Source: Methylobacterium sp. 2A
GTDB taxonomy: Bacteria; Pseudomonadota; Alphaproteobacteria; Rhizobiales; Beijerinckiaceae
DNA: 64,000 nt
Direction of reading: 5' to 3'
NCBI RefSeq assembly: GCF_009806555.1
Contig: NZ_VUOK01000058.1
Span: forward strand, 1 to 64,000
Made by a program: the position numbers and the translations under genes. Shown piece after piece: positions 8,641-17,175 of this stretch. Below the pieces are notes generated by a model. It was not told where the DNA came from, did not search any database, and saw nothing but the letters and a program-made list of their open reading frames with translations. Positions within the stretch are counted from its first letter, which is position 1. Every line of letters begins with the position of its first letter.

Positions 8641-9009
8641 GTGATCCAGATGCAGACGAATCTGGACGTCGCCGACAACTCGGGTGCACGCCGCGTTATG
8701 TGCATCAAGGTCCTCGGCGGGTCGAAGCGCAAATATGCCGGCGTGGGCGACGTGATCGTCGTCTCCGTCAAGGAGGCGATCCCGCGCGGTCGCGTCAAGA
8801 AGGGCGACGTCATGAAGGCGGTCGTGGTCCGCACCGCCAAGGACGTGAAGCGCGCCGACGGTTCGGTGATCCGCTTCGACAAGAACGCCGCCGTTCTGAT
8901 CAACAATCAGAAGGAGCCGATCGGCACCCGTATCTTCGGACCGGTTCCGCGCGAGCTCCGCGCCCGCAACCACATGAAGATCATCTCCCTGGCTCCGGAG
9001 GTGCTGTAA
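8641..9009 (+). CDS. rplN: 50S ribosomal protein L14
   Basis: L14 binds 23S rRNA at the subunit interface and forms bridges with 16S rRNA. The 122-residue product begins with GTG at 8641 (IQMQTNLDVADNSGARR) and ends RNHMKIISLAPEVL, an end-to-end L14 match; an AAGGAG site lies about 8 nt upstream. The open frame extends to 8494 but has no L14 similarity there. In most bacteria rpsQ directly precedes rplN; here rplN instead opens a transcription unit after a long non-coding region. Confidence 0.98.
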   Translation: MIQMQTNLDVADNSGARRVMCIKVLGGSKRKYAGVGDVIVVSVKEAIPRGRVKKGDVMKAVVVRTAKDVKRADGSVIRFDKNAAVLINNQKEPIGTRIFGPVPRELRARNHMKIISLAPEVL

Positions 9010-9323
9010 TGGCTGCCAAGATCAAGAAGGGCGACACGGTCGTCGTGCTCACCGGCCGCGACTCGGGTCGCTCCGGCGAGGTTATCCAGGTTCTGCCGAA
9101 GGAAGGCCGGGCCTTCGTGCGCGGCATCAACCTGGTCAAGAAGCACCAGAAGCAGACCCAGAACCAGGAGGGCGGCATCATCTCCAAGGAGGCCGCCATC
9201 CAGCTCTCGAACATCGCGGTGGCGGATGCCAACGGCAAGCCGACCCGCGTGGGTTTCCGCATCCTCGAAGACGGGCGCAAGGTCCGGTTCGCCAAGACCA
9301 CGGGGGATCAGATCGATGGCTGA
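9009..9323 (+). CDS. rplX: 50S ribosomal protein L24
   Basis: L24 is an assembly initiator that binds the 5' end of 23S rRNA. The 104-residue product starts MAAKIKKGDTVVVLTGRDSG (KOW motif) and continues with NLVKKHQKQTQNQEGGI. Its ATG overlaps the last base of the rplN stop (TAATG), and its end overlaps rplE by 8 nt, so the three genes are translationally coupled. Confidence 0.97.
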   Translation: MAAKIKKGDTVVVLTGRDSGRSGEVIQVLPKEGRAFVRGINLVKKHQKQTQNQEGGIISKEAAIQLSNIAVADANGKPTRVGFRILEDGRKVRFAKTTGDQIDG

Positions 9324-9882
9324 GGCCGACAAGAACGCCTACACCCCGCGCCTGCGCAAGCACTACGACGAAGTGGTTCGCCAGAAGCTGATCGAAGAGT
9401 TCGGCTACAAGAACCCGATGGAAGTGCCGCAGATCACGAAGATCGTGATCAACATGGGCGTCGGCGAGTCCACCGCGGATTCCAAGAAGGCCTCCGTGGC
9501 GGCGGGCGACCTCGCCCTGATCGCCGGCCAGAAGCCGGTCATCACCCGCGCCCGCAAGGCCATCGCGACCTTCAAGGTCCGCGAGGGCATGCCGATCGGC
9601 TGCAAGGTGACGCTGCGCAAGCAGCGCATGTACGAGTTCATGGACCGGCTGATCACCATCGCGCTGCCGCGCGTGCGTGACTTCCGCGGCCTGAACCCGC
9701 GCTCGTTCGACGGCCGCGGCAACTACGCGCTGGGTCTCAAGGAGCACCTCGTGTTCCCGGAGATCTCCTACGACAAGGCCGAGCAGACCTGGGGCATGGA
9801 CATCGTCGTGGCGACCACCGCCAAGACCGATGCCGAGGCCAAGGCCCTGCTCGCCGCCTTCAAGTTCCCGTTCCGGCAGTGA
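9316..9882 (+). CDS. rplE: 50S ribosomal protein L5
   Basis: L5 binds 5S rRNA and contacts P-site tRNA. The start is ATG at 9316 (MAEADKNAYTPRLRKHYDEV), 8 nt inside rplX; the longer frame from 9226 only shadows rplX. At 188 residues it shows IVINMGVGE, KPVITRARKAIATFKVREG and a LNPRSFDGRGNYALGLKEH segment, all typical of bacterial L5. Confidence 0.97.
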   Translation: MAEADKNAYTPRLRKHYDEVVRQKLIEEFGYKNPMEVPQITKIVINMGVGESTADSKKASVAAGDLALIAGQKPVITRARKAIATFKVREGMPIGCKVTLRKQRMYEFMDRLITIALPRVRDFRGLNPRSFDGRGNYALGLKEHLVFPEISYDKAEQTWGMDIVVATTAKTDAEAKALLAAFKFPFRQ

Positions 9883-9922
9883 AGCCTGACGGCTTCAGAC
9901 GCGGACACCGGAGATAGACGAT

Positions 9923-10228
9923 ATGTCGAAGAAAAGCTCAGTCGAGAAGAATGAGGCCCGCAAGGCGCTGGTGAAGCGCTTCGCGGCCAAGCGGAAGGCG
10001 CTCCTCGAGATCGCCAACAACGACGCCCTCGAGATGGAGGAGCGCTTCGAGGCGCGCCTCAAGCTCGCGGAACTGCCGCGCAACTCGTCGGCCACCCGCA
10101 TCCGCAATCGCTGCGGCATGACCGGCAGACCGCGCGCCTACTACCGCAAGATGGGCATCTCGCGCGTGGCTTTGCGCGAGCTTGGCAACCGGGGCCTGAT
10201 CCCCGGCCTGGTCAAGTCGAGCTGGTAA
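9923..10228 (+). CDS. rpsN: 30S ribosomal protein S14
   Basis: S14 belongs to the 30S head. At 101 residues it is the long form without the CXXC zinc ribbon, as expected in alphaproteobacteria; [20 protein letters not shown] is the conserved C-terminal core. It has its own ATG 40 nt after rplE and is followed 10 nt later by rpsH. Confidence 0.97.
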
Positions 10229-10238
10229 GGAGGTCCCC

Positions 10239-10634
10239 ATGGTCAACGATCCCGTGGGCGACATGCTCACCCGCATCCGCAACGGCCAGCTGCGCCGTCG
10301 CAACGTCGTTCAGACCCCCGGCTCGCGTCTGCGCGCCAGCGTCCTGAACGTGCTGAAGGCCGAGGGCTATATCCGCGACTACGCGGCAACCGACCTCGGC
10401 AACGGCCGCACCGAGTTCGCCATCGAGCTCAAGTACTACGACGGGCGCCCCGTGATCCGCGAGATCAAGCGCGTGTCGAAGCCGGGCCGCCGGGTCTACT
10501 CGTCGGTCGGCGAGCTGCCGCACGTGGCCGACGGCCTCGGCGTCACCATCGTCTCCACCCCGCAGGGCGTCATGGCCGACCACGAGGCGCGCGAGCGCAA
10601 CGTCGGCGGTGAAGTGCTCTGCACCGTGTTCTGA
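10239..10634 (+). CDS. rpsH: 30S ribosomal protein S8
   Basis: S8 binds helix 21 of 16S rRNA in the platform. The 131-residue product begins MVNDPVGDMLTRIRNGQLRR and ends with VGGEVLCTVF, matching S8 over its length. A ribosome site AAGGAGG lies 8 nt upstream, in the end of the rpsN stop region. In E. coli S8 is the translational repressor of the spc operon; whether that control exists here cannot be seen. Confidence 0.98.
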   Translation: MVNDPVGDMLTRIRNGQLRRRNVVQTPGSRLRASVLNVLKAEGYIRDYAATDLGNGRTEFAIELKYYDGRPVIREIKRVSKPGRRVYSSVGELPHVADGLGVTIVSTPQGVMADHEARERNVGGEVLCTVF

Positions 10635-10656
10635 TCGGGACGGAGGAGGTTATCCC

Positions 10657-11190
10657 ATGTCTCGCGTAGGCAAGAAGCCGGTCCCCGTGCCGGCCGGCGT
10701 TACCGCCACGGTCACCGGTCAGACGGTGAAGATGAAGGGTTCGAAGGGCGAGCTGTCGTTCGTCGTTCCGGCCCTCGTCAACGTGGCCATGAAGGACGGC
10801 GCCATCGAGGTGCAGCCCGTCAACCAGTCCAAGCCGGCGCGCTCCCTGTGGGGCACGTCGCGCGCGCAGATCGCCAACATCGCCGAGGGCGTATCGAAGG
10901 GCTTCGAGAAGAAGCTTGAGATCACCGGCGTCGGCTATCGCGCCGCGATGGCCGGCAAGGCCCTCAAGCTGTCGCTCGGCTACAGCCACGACATCGAATA
11001 CGAGATCCCGGCCGGGATCACGATCGCAACCCCGAAGCCCACCGAGATCACGATCTCCGGGATCAACCGCCAGCAGGTCGGTCAGGTCGCCGCCGAGATC
11101 CGCGAATACCGCGGACCCGAGCCCTACAAGGGCAAGGGCGTGAAGTACGCGGGCGAGTTCATCTTCCGCAAGGAAGGCAAGAAGAAGTAA
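10657..11190 (+). CDS. rplF: 50S ribosomal protein L6
   Basis: L6 lies near the factor-binding site of the 50S subunit. I chose the ATG at 10657 (MSRVGKKPVPVPAGVTATVT) because it is the family N-terminus and has GGAGGAGG upstream; the frame is open from 10609. At 177 residues it ends with RGPEPYKGKGVKYAGEFI, the conserved L6 C-terminus. Confidence 0.98.
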   Translation: MSRVGKKPVPVPAGVTATVTGQTVKMKGSKGELSFVVPALVNVAMKDGAIEVQPVNQSKPARSLWGTSRAQIANIAEGVSKGFEKKLEITGVGYRAAMAGKALKLSLGYSHDIEYEIPAGITIATPKPTEITISGINRQQVGQVAAEIREYRGPEPYKGKGVKYAGEFIFRKEGKKK

Positions 11191-11200
11191 GGAGGGCATC

Positions 11201-11563
11201 ATGTCTCGCAAGCTCGAAGCCCTCGATCGCCGCAAGGCGCGCGTCCGCCGCGCGCTGCGGGCCGCCGCCAATGGCCGCCCGCGGCTCTCGGTGTTCCGCT
11301 CGTCGAAGCAGATCTACGTGCAGGTCATCGACGACGTCGCCGGCAAGACGCTGGCCTCGGCCTCGTCGATCGACAAGGCCCTCAAGGGCGAACTCAAGAC
11401 CGGCGCCGACGTCGCCGCCGCGACCGCGGTGGGCAAGCTCGTCGCCGAGCGCGCCAAGGCCGCCGGCGTCACGAAGGTGATCTTCGACCGCTCCGGCTAC
11501 ATCTATCATGGCCGCGTCAAGGCCGTGGCCGAAGCCGCCCGCGAGGGTGGCCTGGAGTTCTAA
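11201..11563 (+). CDS. rplR: 50S ribosomal protein L18
   Basis: L18 binds 5S rRNA together with L5. The 120-residue product starts MSRKLEALDRRKARVRRALR and has RPRLSVFRSSKQIYVQVIDD and the C-terminal FDRSGYIYHGRVKAVAEAAR, typical of the family. It has a strong AAGGAGGG site. The gap to rpsE is unusually long (177 nt) because a type B repeat lies in it. Confidence 0.98.
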   Translation: MSRKLEALDRRKARVRRALRAAANGRPRLSVFRSSKQIYVQVIDDVAGKTLASASSIDKALKGELKTGADVAAATAVGKLVAERAKAAGVTKVIFDRSGYIYHGRVKAVAEAAREGGLEF

Positions 11564-11579
11564 GGCCTCCAACGGGCCT

Positions 11580-11691
11580 CTCTCCTCCCCCTTGCGGGGA
11601 GGAGCCGGTGGTGGGGGTGGTGCAGAAGGAACCGGTACGCTGGGTCCTGCACGACCCCCACCCCTAACCCCTCCCCGCAAGGGGGAGGGGA
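11580..11691. repeat. Type B GC-rich palindromic repeat, copy 1
   Basis: The arms are CTCCCCCTTGCGGGGAGGAG-like on the left and CCCTCCCCGCAAGGGGGAGG-like on the right, each itself palindromic, with GGTGGGGGTGGTGCAG and CTGCACGACCCCCACCCC pairing inside. It lies between rplR and rpsE within the spc operon. A second copy sits between glpK and glpF. Confidence 0.85.
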
Positions 11692-11740
11692 TCGAGCGAG
11701 CGGATCGGATGATCCGCGCTAGTGAGATAGGTTGCAAAAA

Positions 11741-12328
11741 ATGGCACGTGAACGTGAGGGCGGGGGCCGCGGCCGCCGCGAGGAGCGCGAGGAGCGCGAC
11801 AGCGAATTCGTGGACAAGCTCGTCCACATCAACCGCGTCGCCAAGGTGGTGAAGGGCGGCCGTCGCTTCGGCTTCGCGGCCCTCGTCGTCGTCGGCGACC
11901 AGAAGGGCCGCGTCGGCTTCGGCCACGGCAAGGCCCGTGAGGTGCCGGAGGCCATCCGCAAGGCGACGGAAGCCGCCAAGCGCGGCCTGATCCGCGTCTC
12001 GCTCCGCGAGGGCCGGACCCTGCACCACGACGTCAACGGCCGCCACGGCGCCGGCAAGGTGATCCTCCGCGCGGCCCCGCAGGGCACCGGCATCATCGCC
12101 GGCGGCCCGATGCGCGCCGTGTTCGAGACGCTCGGCATGCAGGACGTCGTCGCCAAGTCGCTGGGTTCGTCGAACCCCTACAACCTCGTGCGCGCCACCT
12201 TCGAGGCGCTCAAGAACGAGGACAGCCCGCGCTCCGTGGCGGCCCGCCGCGGCATCAAGGTGTCGACGCTCCAGTCGCGTCGCCGCGATGCCGATCCGGC
12301 CGACCAGTCCGAAGCCGCGGTCGCGTAA
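11741..12328 (+). CDS. rpsE: 30S ribosomal protein S5
   Basis: S5 lies on the solvent side of the 30S subunit and influences fidelity and helicase action at the mRNA entry. The start is ATG at 11741 (MAREREGGGRGRREEREERD), with the charged extension typical of alphaproteobacteria. The core has NRVAKVVKGGRRFGFAALVV and GRVGFGHGKAREVPEAIRKA. The length is 195 residues. No strong Shine-Dalgarno motif is seen (TAGGTTGCAAAAA precedes the ATG), unlike the neighbouring genes. Confidence 0.97.
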   Translation: MAREREGGGRGRREEREERDSEFVDKLVHINRVAKVVKGGRRFGFAALVVVGDQKGRVGFGHGKAREVPEAIRKATEAAKRGLIRVSLREGRTLHHDVNGRHGAGKVILRAAPQGTGIIAGGPMRAVFETLGMQDVVAKSLGSSNPYNLVRATFEALKNEDSPRSVAARRGIKVSTLQSRRRDADPADQSEAAVA

Positions 12329-12340
12329 GGGGAGGGTCCG

Positions 12341-12532
12341 ATGGCAAACAAGACTCTCCGCGTCGAGCAGATCGGCTCGCCGATCCGCCGCGAGGCCAGC
12401 CAGCGCCAGACGCTGATCGGCCTCAAGCTCAACAAGCTCCACCGCGTGTCCGAGCTGGAGGATACCCCCTCCGTGCGCGGCATGATCCGCAAGGTTGCGC
12501 ACCTCGTGCGCGTCCACGGCGACGTGGCGTGA
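12341..12532 (+). CDS. rpmD: 50S ribosomal protein L30
   Basis: This small 50S protein has 63 residues: MANKTLRVEQIGSPIRREAS and LIGLKLNKLHRVSELEDTPS with the C-terminal MIRKVAHLVRV match bacterial L30. It is 12 nt after rpsE and 10 nt before rplO, the standard spc operon order. Confidence 0.97.
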   Translation: MANKTLRVEQIGSPIRREASQRQTLIGLKLNKLHRVSELEDTPSVRGMIRKVAHLVRVHGDVA

Positions 12533-12542
12533 GGAGGTCCCG

Positions 12543-13046
12543 ATGAAGCTCAACCAGATCAGCGACAATCCCGGCGCCACCAAGGACCGGATGCGCGTCG
12601 GCCGGGGCATCGGCTCCGGCAAGGGCAAGACCGCGGGCCGCGGCGTGAAGGGTCAGAAGGCCCGGACCGGCGTGGCCATCAAGGGCTTCGAGGGCGGTCA
12701 GATGCCGCTGCATCGTCGCCTGCCCAAGCGCGGCTTCAACAACCTCTATGCCCAGGACCTGAACGAGGTGAACCTCGGCCGGATCCAGGAGGCGGTCGAC
12801 GCGGGCAAGCTCGACAAGGCCGCCACCGTGACGGTGGAGAGCCTTGTCGCCGCCGGCATCATCGCCCGTCCCCGCGACGGCGTGAAGCTGCTCGGCGTCG
12901 GCGAGCTGACCGCGAAGCTCAGCTTCGAGGTCACCCGCGCCTCCAAGTCCGCCGTCGAGGCGGTCGAGAAGGCCGGCGGCTCGGTCACCACCGTCTACGC
13001 CCAGGGTGCCTCGACCCGCGGCGGCAGCGAGGCGGCCTCGGCCTGA
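12543..13046 (+). CDS. rplO: 50S ribosomal protein L15
   Basis: L15 is a late-assembly 50S protein rich in glycine and lysine at its N-terminus. The start is ATG at 12543 (MKLNQISDNPGATKDRMRVG) with GAGGAGG upstream; the frame from 12495 is longer but has no similarity. It shows GRGIGSGKGKTAGRGVKGQK and GFEGGQMPLHRRLPKRGF. The length is 167 residues. A terminator-like hairpin follows before secY. Confidence 0.97.
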   Translation: MKLNQISDNPGATKDRMRVGRGIGSGKGKTAGRGVKGQKARTGVAIKGFEGGQMPLHRRLPKRGFNNLYAQDLNEVNLGRIQEAVDAGKLDKAATVTVESLVAAGIIARPRDGVKLLGVGELTAKLSFEVTRASKSAVEAVEKAGGSVTTVYAQGASTRGGSEAASA

Positions 13047-13106
13047 CGGGGCGACGCCTGGACCCGTTGCACGGGCCCGGCGCACCCTTTAAGCAGATCC
13101 TTCGAG

Positions 13107-13140
13107 CGGCGGCCCTGCGACCACGCGGGCCGCCGTTTTT
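13107..13140 (+). terminator. Terminator-like hairpin between rplO and secY
   Basis: CGGCGGCCC (13107-13115) pairs perfectly with GGGCCGCCG (13127-13135) over 9 bp with an 11-nt loop, followed by TTTTT. It has full intrinsic-terminator form and lies inside what is usually one transcription unit, so it could act as an attenuator lowering secY expression. Confidence 0.75.
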
Positions 13141-13190
13141 CGTTTCATCCGGGCCTACTCGCCCGGCGACATGTCCAGGACGCGACGCTT

Positions 13191-14537
13191 ATGGCCTCAG
13201 CCGCCGAGCAGCTTGCCGCCAACCTCAATTTCGGTGCGATCGCCAAGGCCGATGAGCTGAAGAAGCGCATCTGGTTCACCCTCGGCGCCCTCGTGGTGTT
13301 CCGGCTGGGCACGTACATCCCGATTCCCGGCATCGATCCGGAGCAGTTCGCCCGCAACTTCCAGCAGCAGTCGGGCGGCGTGCTGGGCCTGTTCAACATG
13401 TTCTCGGGCGGCGCCGTCGAGCGCATGGCGATCTTCGCCCTGAACATCATGCCCTACATCTCGGCCTCGATCATCGTGCAGCTCCTGACCTCGGTGATCC
13501 CGAGCCTGGAGGCGCTGAAGAAGGAGGGCGAGTCCGGCCGCAAGGTCATCAACCAGTATACCCGCTACCTGACGGTGGTGCTGGCGCTGGTCCAGTCCTG
13601 GGGCATCGCCATCGGCCTGCAGAGTTCCTCGGCCGCCATCGACCCCGGCCCGTTCTTCCTGGCCTCGACGGTGATCACGCTGACCGGCGGAACCCTGTTC
13701 CTGATGTGGCTCGGCGAGCAGATCACCTCGCGCGGCATCGGCAACGGCTCGTCACTGATCATCTTCGCCGGCATCGTCGCCCACCTGCCGGTGGCGATCG
13801 CGGGCGCCCTTGAGCTGGGCCGTACCGGCGCGCTGTCCCCGGCCGTGATCCTGGGCGTGGCCGTGGCCGCCGTGGCGCTCGTCTACTTCATCGTGTTCAT
13901 GGAGCGCGCCCAGCGCCGGCTCCTGATCAACTACCCGAAGCGTCAGGTCGGCAACCGCATGTACGAGGGCCAGACCTCGTTCCTGCCGCTCAAGCTCAAC
14001 ACCTCGGGCGTGATTCCGCCGATCTTCGCCTCGTCGCTGCTGCTGCTGCCGGCCACTGCTGCCAGCTTCTCGGCCAATGGCGGCGCCACCGGCTGGCTCG
14101 GCACGGTCACGGCCTATCTCGGCCACGGCACGCCGCTGTTCATGGTGCTCTACGCGGCGCTGATCATCTTCTTCACGTTCTTCTACACCGCGGTGGTCTT
14201 CAACCCGCAGGAGACGGCCGACAACCTGAAGAAGCATGGCGGCTTCATCCCGGGCATCCGCCCCGGTGAGCGCACCGCCGCCTTCATCGACAAGGTGCTG
14301 ACCCGCATCACGGTGATCGGCGCCCTGTACCTGACCCTGGTGTGCCTGTGCCCGGAGATCCTGTCGTCCTACGCGGCGGCGAGCCTCGGCTTCGGCGGCA
14401 CCTCGCTGCTCATCGTGGTCTCGGTCACGATGGATACGGTGGCCCAGATCCATGGGCACCTGATGGCCCACCAATACGAGGGCCTCGTGAAGAAGGCCAA
14501 GCTGCGTGGCGCCTCGACCACGCAACGTCGGCGCTGA
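13191..14537 (+). CDS. secY: Protein translocase subunit SecY
   Basis: SecY is the channel of the Sec translocase in the inner membrane. The 448-residue protein has the plug/first helix region RIWFTLGALVVFRLGTYIPI, then GLFNMFSGGAVERMAIFALN and NIMPYISASIIVQLLTSVIP, and ten membrane helices overall. The cytoplasmic loop has KEGESGRKVINQYTRYLTV. The start at 13191 (MASAAEQLAANLNFG) follows the terminator-like hairpin by 50 nt, so secY may also have its own promoter. Confidence 0.98.
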   Translation: MASAAEQLAANLNFGAIAKADELKKRIWFTLGALVVFRLGTYIPIPGIDPEQFARNFQQQSGGVLGLFNMFSGGAVERMAIFALNIMPYISASIIVQLLTSVIPSLEALKKEGESGRKVINQYTRYLTVVLALVQSWGIAIGLQSSSAAIDPGPFFLASTVITLTGGTLFLMWLGEQITSRGIGNGSSLIIFAGIVAHLPVAIAGALELGRTGALSPAVILGVAVAAVALVYFIVFMERAQRRLLINYPKRQVGNRMYEGQTSFLPLKLNTSGVIPPIFASSLLLLPATAASFSANGGATGWLGTVTAYLGHGTPLFMVLYAALIIFFTFFYTAVVFNPQETADNLKKHGGFIPGIRPGERTAAFIDKVLTRITVIGALYLTLVCLCPEILSSYAAASLGFGGTSLLIVVSVTMDTVAQIHGHLMAHQYEGLVKKAKLRGASTTQRRR

Positions 14538-14703
14538 GGCTGATACAGAGACGGGACGGAAACAAGGAACCTCCCGCCTCTGGCACAAAGGTCCGGGTGC
14601 CTCCGCGCCCGGGACCCGCTAGAAATCCCGAACCCGGCGATGCCAGGGAGGCTTCGCCACTGCCGATGGGCCCACGGAGCGTGGGTCGAACGAGGATAAC
14701 GCC

Positions 14704-15306
14704 ATGCGCATCATTCTGCTCGGGCCGCCCGGCGCGGGGAAGGGGACGCAATCCGAGCGGATCGTACAGCGCTTCGGCATCCCGCAGCTCTCCACCGGCG
14801 ACATGCTCCGGGCGGCGGTCGCTGCCGGCACGCCGGTCGGGCTGGAGGCCAAGGCCGTGATGGAATCGGGCGGCCTCGTCTCCGACCGGATCGTCGTCGG
14901 CATCGTGGCCGACCGGATCGAGGAGCCGGATGCCCGCCGCGGCTTCATCCTGGACGGCTTCCCGCGCACGGTCGCGCAGGCGGAAGCGCTGGGCGAGATG
15001 CTGGCCGGCAAGGGGCTCAAGCTGTCCGCCGTCATCGAGCTGAAGGTGGACGAGGACGCGCTCATCGGCCGGATCGAGAATCGCGCGGCGGAGACTTTGG
15101 CCCGCGGCCAGGCCGTGCGGAAGGACGACACGCCGGAGGTGTTCAAGCAGCGCCTGGAGGCGTACCGCGCCCAGACGGCACCGCTCTCGGCCTACTACGC
15201 CGAGAAGGGCATGCTTCAGACCGTCGACGGCATGCAGCCGATCGACAAGGTCACGGCTGACCTGATGGCCTTGCTGGAGCCGCATGCGGAGCCGGTCGCG
15301 TCCTGA
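14704..15306 (+). CDS. adk: Adenylate kinase
   Basis: This enzyme catalyses AMP + ATP to 2 ADP in the cytoplasm. The P-loop GPPGAGKGTQ is at residues 7-16, QLSTGDMLRAAV binds AMP, and FILDGFPRTVAQAEAL follows. The LID is the short form (GRIENRAAETLARGQAVRKD) without zinc cysteines, giving 200 residues. It lies 166 nt after secY, its usual neighbour. It is the last plus-strand gene before three unrelated genes break up the ribosomal cluster. Confidence 0.97.
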   Translation: MRIILLGPPGAGKGTQSERIVQRFGIPQLSTGDMLRAAVAAGTPVGLEAKAVMESGGLVSDRIVVGIVADRIEEPDARRGFILDGFPRTVAQAEALGEMLAGKGLKLSAVIELKVDEDALIGRIENRAAETLARGQAVRKDDTPEVFKQRLEAYRAQTAPLSAYYAEKGMLQTVDGMQPIDKVTADLMALLEPHAEPVAS

Positions 15307-15315
15307 CGGCGCGGC

Positions 15316-16539
15316 TCAGGCGGCGCTTCGTTGAGCGCCCCCGTCGAGCCACGCGAGCGCTCTGTCGAGATGGGCGGGATCCAGGACGTAGGTCGTCTGG
15401 CTCGGCCGTGTGGGGTCGAGGGCCGTCCCGTAACAGACGCCGTAGCGGTGGCCTCGGGCGGCCGCGAGATCCAGGAAGTACGGGTCGGGAAAGCTGTCCG
15501 GTGCCAAATGGAGCACCGGCGTTCCCGGCCGGCAGAACAGCGTGTTGACCATCGCGGCGCCCATGCAGCCGACGACGGCCTCCGCGCCGGCGAAGACCGC
15601 GACCTGCTCCAGCGCCGGGGCGCCCTCCGGATCGAAGGGCCGATAGCCTCGCGCCTGCAACAGCGTGCAGATCTCGTCCCAGGCAACCGGTACCCGGCCC
15701 CGCGCGGCGCGGCGCGTCACGAAGATCCGCTTCGGGCGGACGGGTATCAGGCGCCACCAGCGCTTCGCCTGACGTCGAATCAGCGCTTCGCCGGCGGCCG
15801 CGAGGTCGGCGAGCGCGTCCGGATGCTTCGGACCCGGCTGGCCGCTGACCGGGGATACGAAGTACAGGTCCGCGGCGCGATAAGCGGTATCCGGGCGGAG
15901 CAGGCGCAGTTGCACGTCAGCGCGTTCTGAGAGGGCGCGCATGAGTTCGATCTTCCTGCGATCGATCGCTGGAACGAAGCCGTGCATGAGCACGCAGAGC
16001 GGCCGGCCGGCGGCGATCCGTGAGACGGCCCGGAAGCGGGGAAGATCCTCCGCCAGCCAATGGCCCCAGTTGAAGGTGCCCGAGGACGTCAGCAGAAGAT
16101 ACGCGTGCGTGTCCGGCAGCACCTGCGGGGCGTGACAGGGGCCGGGCATCCCGACCGCGTACAGGTCGGCCGGGCGATAGGTCTCGAACAGCGGCAGGCT
16201 GGCGCCGTCTCGCTGGATGGTGATGCCGCGGTCGCGGATGCAGGCCCCCTCGATGCGGACGACGACACAAGCGGGCGCCACGACCGGTCCGCCCCCCGCC
16301 GCCGCCAGGGCCGCCGCCAAGCGCGGTTTGAGGGCGGCATCTCCGAAGATCGCCGCCTGATCGAGCGAGCGCCCGTACCGGGACGGCTCGTAGAGGGTCG
16401 CCACCGTCACGATTTCCGGCGCCTTTCGCGCTCGCAAACCTTCGAGGTGGTGTTGATCACCGGGGAATCCGCCCGCTCTATAAATCGATGGATCGCAAGA
16501 AAGATCGTTTGACTCATCCATGAGCGTCACGCTCGCCAT
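15316..16539 (-). CDS. Glycosyltransferase family 61 (DUF563) protein
   Basis: Members of this family transfer sugars in capsule, exopolysaccharide or glycoprotein synthesis. The 407-residue protein carries the family landmark SGTFNWGHWLAEDLPR (about residue 155), a second-half segment RPKRIFVTRRA, and EQVAVFAGAEAVVGCMGAAM followed by VNTLFCRPGTPVLHLAP, the nucleotide-sugar binding end. There is no signal peptide or membrane helix. It is convergent with adk (9-nt gap), inserted between adk and rpsM. The start at 16539 has no good ribosome site; Met7 (16521) is an alternative. The sugar donor is unknown. Confidence 0.8.
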   Translation of the reverse strand: MASVTLMDESNDLSCDPSIYRAGGFPGDQHHLEGLRARKAPEIVTVATLYEPSRYGRSLDQAAIFGDAALKPRLAAALAAAGGGPVVAPACVVVRIEGACIRDRGITIQRDGASLPLFETYRPADLYAVGMPGPCHAPQVLPDTHAYLLLTSSGTFNWGHWLAEDLPRFRAVSRIAAGRPLCVLMHGFVPAIDRRKIELMRALSERADVQLRLLRPDTAYRAADLYFVSPVSGQPGPKHPDALADLAAAGEALIRRQAKRWWRLIPVRPKRIFVTRRAARGRVPVAWDEICTLLQARGYRPFDPEGAPALEQVAVFAGAEAVVGCMGAAMVNTLFCRPGTPVLHLAPDSFPDPYFLDLAAARGHRYGVCYGTALDPTRPSQTTYVLDPAHLDRALAWLDGGAQRSAA

Positions 16540-16929
16540 AATAAATCAAATAACGAAATGGCTGATTTTGCTAGACAACATAACACAATGACGGATCCGA
16601 ACACGCCAAGATGTCCGTATCAGGCAGAACGCCGGTCAATTTGCTTTATTTATTCGCTAAAGATGTGTTTTCGCGAAAAATATCTTGTACATTTAGAGAG
16701 ATACGGGGCTACGTATGGATATTAGCATCATAAAACAGAAGAAAATGAGCCGGGTCATCCTGCGGGCCGGATTATCGGCCCAGCCGGCGGCAAGTGCCCT
16801 GCAACATCGGGACAACACACAGCAACCCAGCCGACTTCACGGGAGGCGTGGAGCAGCCCGGCGCGGACAGGGGGCGTGAACCACGACCGGCACGCGGCGT
16901 TGTCCGCGCAACCCGTTCTGGAGTCCACG
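16540..16929. other. AT-rich intergenic region between diverging genes
   Basis: This 390-nt region upstream of both the GT61 gene (minus) and the small secreted protein (plus) is more AT-rich than the flanks from 16540 to about 16750. A 12-nt palindrome TTTTCGCGAAAA is at 16668-16679 and could be a regulator site. A 54-codon frame at 16715-16879 was considered and not called. Confidence 0.4.
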
Positions 16930-17160
16930 ATGACCCTCCGGCACCTGCTCACGAGCGTGATCGCCTCGGCCCTGGTGGTTTCGTCCCTGCCGGCCCTGGC
17001 GCAGAGCCCGGCGCAATCCTTCGTGTATCGGCAGAAGCAGTTCCGGCACGCCTGCCGACCACCCCTGAAATTCGCGGCCGGCGCGTGCGTCCGCCGCTGC
17101 CCGGCCGGCTACCAGAACACGGGCGGCTATTGTCGGCTGCGCAACCAGGGCTTCCGCTGA
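16930..17160 (+). CDS. Small secreted cysteine-containing protein
   Basis: From the ATG at 16930 the 76-residue product has a clear signal peptide (MTLRHLLTSVIASALVVSSL then PALA) with a likely cut before QSPAQS. The mature part of about 52 residues has four cysteines in HACRPPLKFAAGACVRRCPA and GYQNTGGYCRLR, which could form two disulfides in the periplasm. An ATG at 16876 is in frame but would bury the signal peptide. The family was not recognised; similar short proteins with a GYxNTGGYC end are probably common in this group, but that is a guess. Confidence 0.65.
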   Translation: MTLRHLLTSVIASALVVSSLPALAQSPAQSFVYRQKQFRHACRPPLKFAAGACVRRCPAGYQNTGGYCRLRNQGFR

Positions 17161-17175
17161 GTTGCCGGACTCCGC

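Noticed and set aside
16715..16879. 54-codon frame starting MDISIIKQKKMSRVILRAGL
   Set aside because: The second half is low-complexity Arg/Gln sequence and overlaps the start of the secreted-protein transcript; no ribosome site of note.
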